NCBI RefSeq assembly: GCF_018613415.1
Contig: NZ_JAGGQG010000002.1
Location: 833,438-897,437, forward strand
Origin: Bacillus sp. ISL-18
GTDB lineage: Bacteria > Bacillota > Bacilli > Bacillales > Cytobacillaceae
Reading direction: 5' to 3'
Length of the DNA stretch: 64,000 bases
Shown: positions 62,198-64,000 of the stretch, one piece after another
Numbering within the stretch: position 1 is the first letter of the stretch
Layout of the letters: each line of letters opens with the position of its first letter
Program-made: the position numbers and the translations under genes
The notes under the pieces: generated by a model
Databases searched by the model: none
The model's input: the letters and a program-made list of their open reading frames with translations, nothing else
What the model was told of the DNA's origin: nothing

Positions 62198-64000
62198 TTA
62201 TTTATATGGCAGATATTCTGGCAGCGGTACATTGATTACCGAAAGAGGTATTTCCAGCTTGATTCCCATTTGAAGGTCGTAAGGAGATTCAAGCCCATTC
62301 ACTTTTTGAAGGGCTTCAATACTTGTACCAAATTGTTCAGCAATTGTACTAAGAGTATCCTTCTCTCCTACGATATGGGTTTTTCTCAATTTCTCGATTC
62401 TGCATGCGGACTGCTTAAAGGTTGGCTGCTTTGATAAAGGATCTGTAAAATCTGCAGTCAAATCATTTGCAGCCTCCTTTTTATGCCAGCTTCCAAAATG
62501 AAATGGCACAAAAATTAATCCTTTTTGTACGGATTCACCAATTCTAACTGGGACTTCAATTTCCCCTCTTGCGGAAATAATTCTCACCTTCTCGCCCTCG
62601 ATCAGCTCTAGTTCCAATGCATCTGCGGTATTAATTTCCGCATACCCATTAGGAGCAGCCGCCTGAAGGTATGGCGAACGTGCGGTTTTGGTCCTTGTGT
62701 GCCAATGCCAAACCAGTCTTCCAGTAGTAACCCATAAAGGATATTCCTTGTTTGGCTGCTCCACAGGAGGAAGATATCTAGTTGGATGGAGCATCGCTCT
62801 CCCATTTAAATTTAATTCTTCAAACTCTTCCTTAGATAGCGGTCTTCCAGTAAACTGGTCCTTCATGAATGATTGAGTATAATTGGTTTCTGTTGCAAAA
62901 CGGCCATCCGAATAAAGCCGGGTAGTTCCTTCCGGTGCTTTCTCATTGACTGGCCATCTTAACCCATTATATTTTTCAAGTTTTTCATAAGTAATGCCGG
63001 TCATGTCAGAAGGTCTTCCTTTTGATACTTTTTTCCATTCCTCAAAACATTCTTCTGGAGTTGAATATTGGATCAATGGATTTCCATCCTTGTCACGAAA
63101 ATCCATCCTCTTTGCAAAATCGAGCAGTATCTCAAAGTCAGATTTAACTCCCTCAGGAGGGTCTACTGCTTTTCTTAATAAATTAATGGTTCTATCAGCA
63201 TTTTCCATCGTTCCTTCTTTTTCTCCCCATAAAGCTGCTGGAAGGATAACATCTGCAACAACTGCTGTTTCTGTTAAAAATGGGTCCTGCACTACTACAA
63301 AAACCTCTTCCAGAGCCTTTCGAGCTCTTGCCCGATTAGGAAGAGATACCATAGGATTTGTACCAATGTTCCAAAAAAAGCTGATTTCTCCATTTTCGAT
63401 CATATCAATCTGTTCTTCTATCCCTTTTTCTGGACCTACTGGCAGGTTCTTTTCTTCCACGTTCCATAGCTCTGCCATTTCACGAATATGGTCAGGATTA
63501 TTTGGATTTCTATTTGCCGGATAACTTCCTACTCCACCTGCTGTACGGTTAGCTGAGGAACTTGGCTGCCCAGCCATATGGAGCGGCCCACAGCCTGGCT
63601 TGCCAATCAGCCCTCTAATTAAGTGAATATTATTAATTGCAACGCATGCTGTTGTTGCATCCGCACTTTGATACGTACCCTGGAGAGTAGTGGTCACAAG
63701 CGTCTCAGTATTACCAAGAATTTCTGCAGCATCCTTAATCAATGCTGCTGGTATTCCGGTAGCTTCGCTGGTGTGTTCTAAATCCCACTCTCCAAGCGCC
63801 TCTGCCATTTTTTCAAAACCGACAGTATTGTTTTTTATAAATCGCTCATCCAGTTTCCCTTCCTCTACGATAAGGCGCTGCAGTCCATTTAATAAAGCAA
63901 CATTGGTTCCGGGATATAATTGAAGATGCATATCGGCCATACGGGCCGTAGCTGTTTTCCGTGGGTCTACAACGATAATATACGGCTTTCCGGTTCTCTT
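62198..64000 (-). CDS. Molybdopterin oxidoreductase (nitrate reductase/formate dehydrogenase-like) with C-terminal LysM domain, partial
   Basis: The frame enters from the right window edge without a start; about 600 C-terminal residues are seen. 'VVDPRKTATARMADMHLQL', 'GPLHMAGQPSSSANRTAGGV' and 'NADRTINLLRKAVDPPEG' place it in the MopB group of assimilatory nitrate reductases (NasC/NarB) and formate dehydrogenase H. The molybdopterin dinucleotide-binding domain follows from 'YPLWVTTGRLVWHWHTRTKT'. The last ~55 residues are a LysM-like module ('HIVGEKDTLSTIAEQFGTS', 'VNGLESPYDLQMGIKLEIPL'), unusual for this family. The Mo ligand (Cys or Sec) and the Fe-S motif are outside the window. Confidence 0.87.
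   Translation of the reverse strand, partial: KRTGKPYIIVVDPRKTATARMADMHLQLYPGTNVALLNGLQRLIVEEGKLDERFIKNNTVGFEKMAEALGEWDLEHTSEATGIPAALIKDAAEILGNTETLVTTTLQGTYQSADATTACVAINNIHLIRGLIGKPGCGPLHMAGQPSSSANRTAGGVGSYPANRNPNNPDHIREMAELWNVEEKNLPVGPEKGIEEQIDMIENGEISFFWNIGTNPMVSLPNRARARKALEEVFVVVQDPFLTETAVVADVILPAALWGEKEGTMENADRTINLLRKAVDPPEGVKSDFEILLDFAKRMDFRDKDGNPLIQYSTPEECFEEWKKVSKGRPSDMTGITYEKLEKYNGLRWPVNEKAPEGTTRLYSDGRFATETNYTQSFMKDQFTGRPLSKEEFEELNLNGRAMLHPTRYLPPVEQPNKEYPLWVTTGRLVWHWHTRTKTARSPYLQAAAPNGYAEINTADALELELIEGEKVRIISARGEIEVPVRIGESVQKGLIFVPFHFGSWHKKEAANDLTADFTDPLSKQPTFKQSACRIEKLRKTHIVGEKDTLSTIAEQFGTSIEALQKVNGLESPYDLQMGIKLEIPLSVINVPLPEYLPYK

Overview
This 64 kb window is chromosomal DNA of a spore-forming Bacillaceae bacterium (Bacillus sensu lato, perhaps a Neobacillus-type genome). 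The evidence is the Bacillus-style gene order mutS-mutL, miaA-hfq-spoVK, hflX-ynbB-glnR-glnA, lexA/yneA-yneB-ynzC, tkt-sirA-yneF, ynzD-ccdA-ccdC-yneK, with AGGAGG-type ribosome binding sites, frequent TTG/GTG starts and strong hairpin-plus-T terminators. Sporulation genes (spoVK, sirA, the Spo0E-like ynzD) are present. Where an upstream start disagreed with the ribosome binding site, the shorter start was chosen and the reason given.

Region 1 (1-15.4 kb) is accessory catabolism. The tail of a peptide/nickel-type ABC importer operon is followed by an MmgE/PrpD-family protein, then a co-directional cluster: a PrpB-like C-C lyase, a TcuA-like FAD dehydrogenase, an SDR, a GlcG/HbpS protein, an MFS carrier, a second fumarate-reductase-like FAD enzyme, an Asp/Glu-racemase-fold protein without the usual cysteines, and an electron-transfer flavoprotein pair (etfB-etfA). 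The inferred logic is import, FAD-dependent dehydrogenation feeding ETF, hydration or isomerisation, and retro-aldol cleavage of a small di- or tricarboxylic acid. The substrate is unknown. This is the best candidate for an undescribed system.

Region 2 (15.4-24.6 kb) is a mixed set: a YlmA-like ABC ATPase, a surface nuclease, a secreted serine hydrolase, a sigma-B-type katE catalase, a low-molecular-weight phosphatase, two VOC proteins, a small monooxygenase, tRNA-Arg(CCU) and a YwaF-like membrane protein.

Region 3 (24.6-51.2 kb) is the conserved core listed above, plus mreBH, a TRIC channel, a cold-shock protein and a heterodimeric ABC exporter. GlnR boxes precede glnRA, and two SOS boxes lie between lexA and yneA.

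Region 4 (51.2-64 kb) starts with an intact selenocysteine tRNA gene (selC, anticodon UCA). A broken tyrosine integrase follows, then a decayed stretch containing an intact muconic-semialdehyde-type aldehyde dehydrogenase and three broken genes (an unidentified ORF, a WrbA-like flavoprotein, a LysR regulator). After that come an FAH-family hydrolase, a DcuS/DcuR-type two-component system with a GntP-type permease, two copies of an unrecognised ~50-residue protein, and at the right edge a molybdopterin oxidoreductase carrying a C-terminal LysM domain.

Three gene-flanking spacers hold degenerate tandem arrays with strict periods (21, 51 and 21 bp) that no annotated feature explains.
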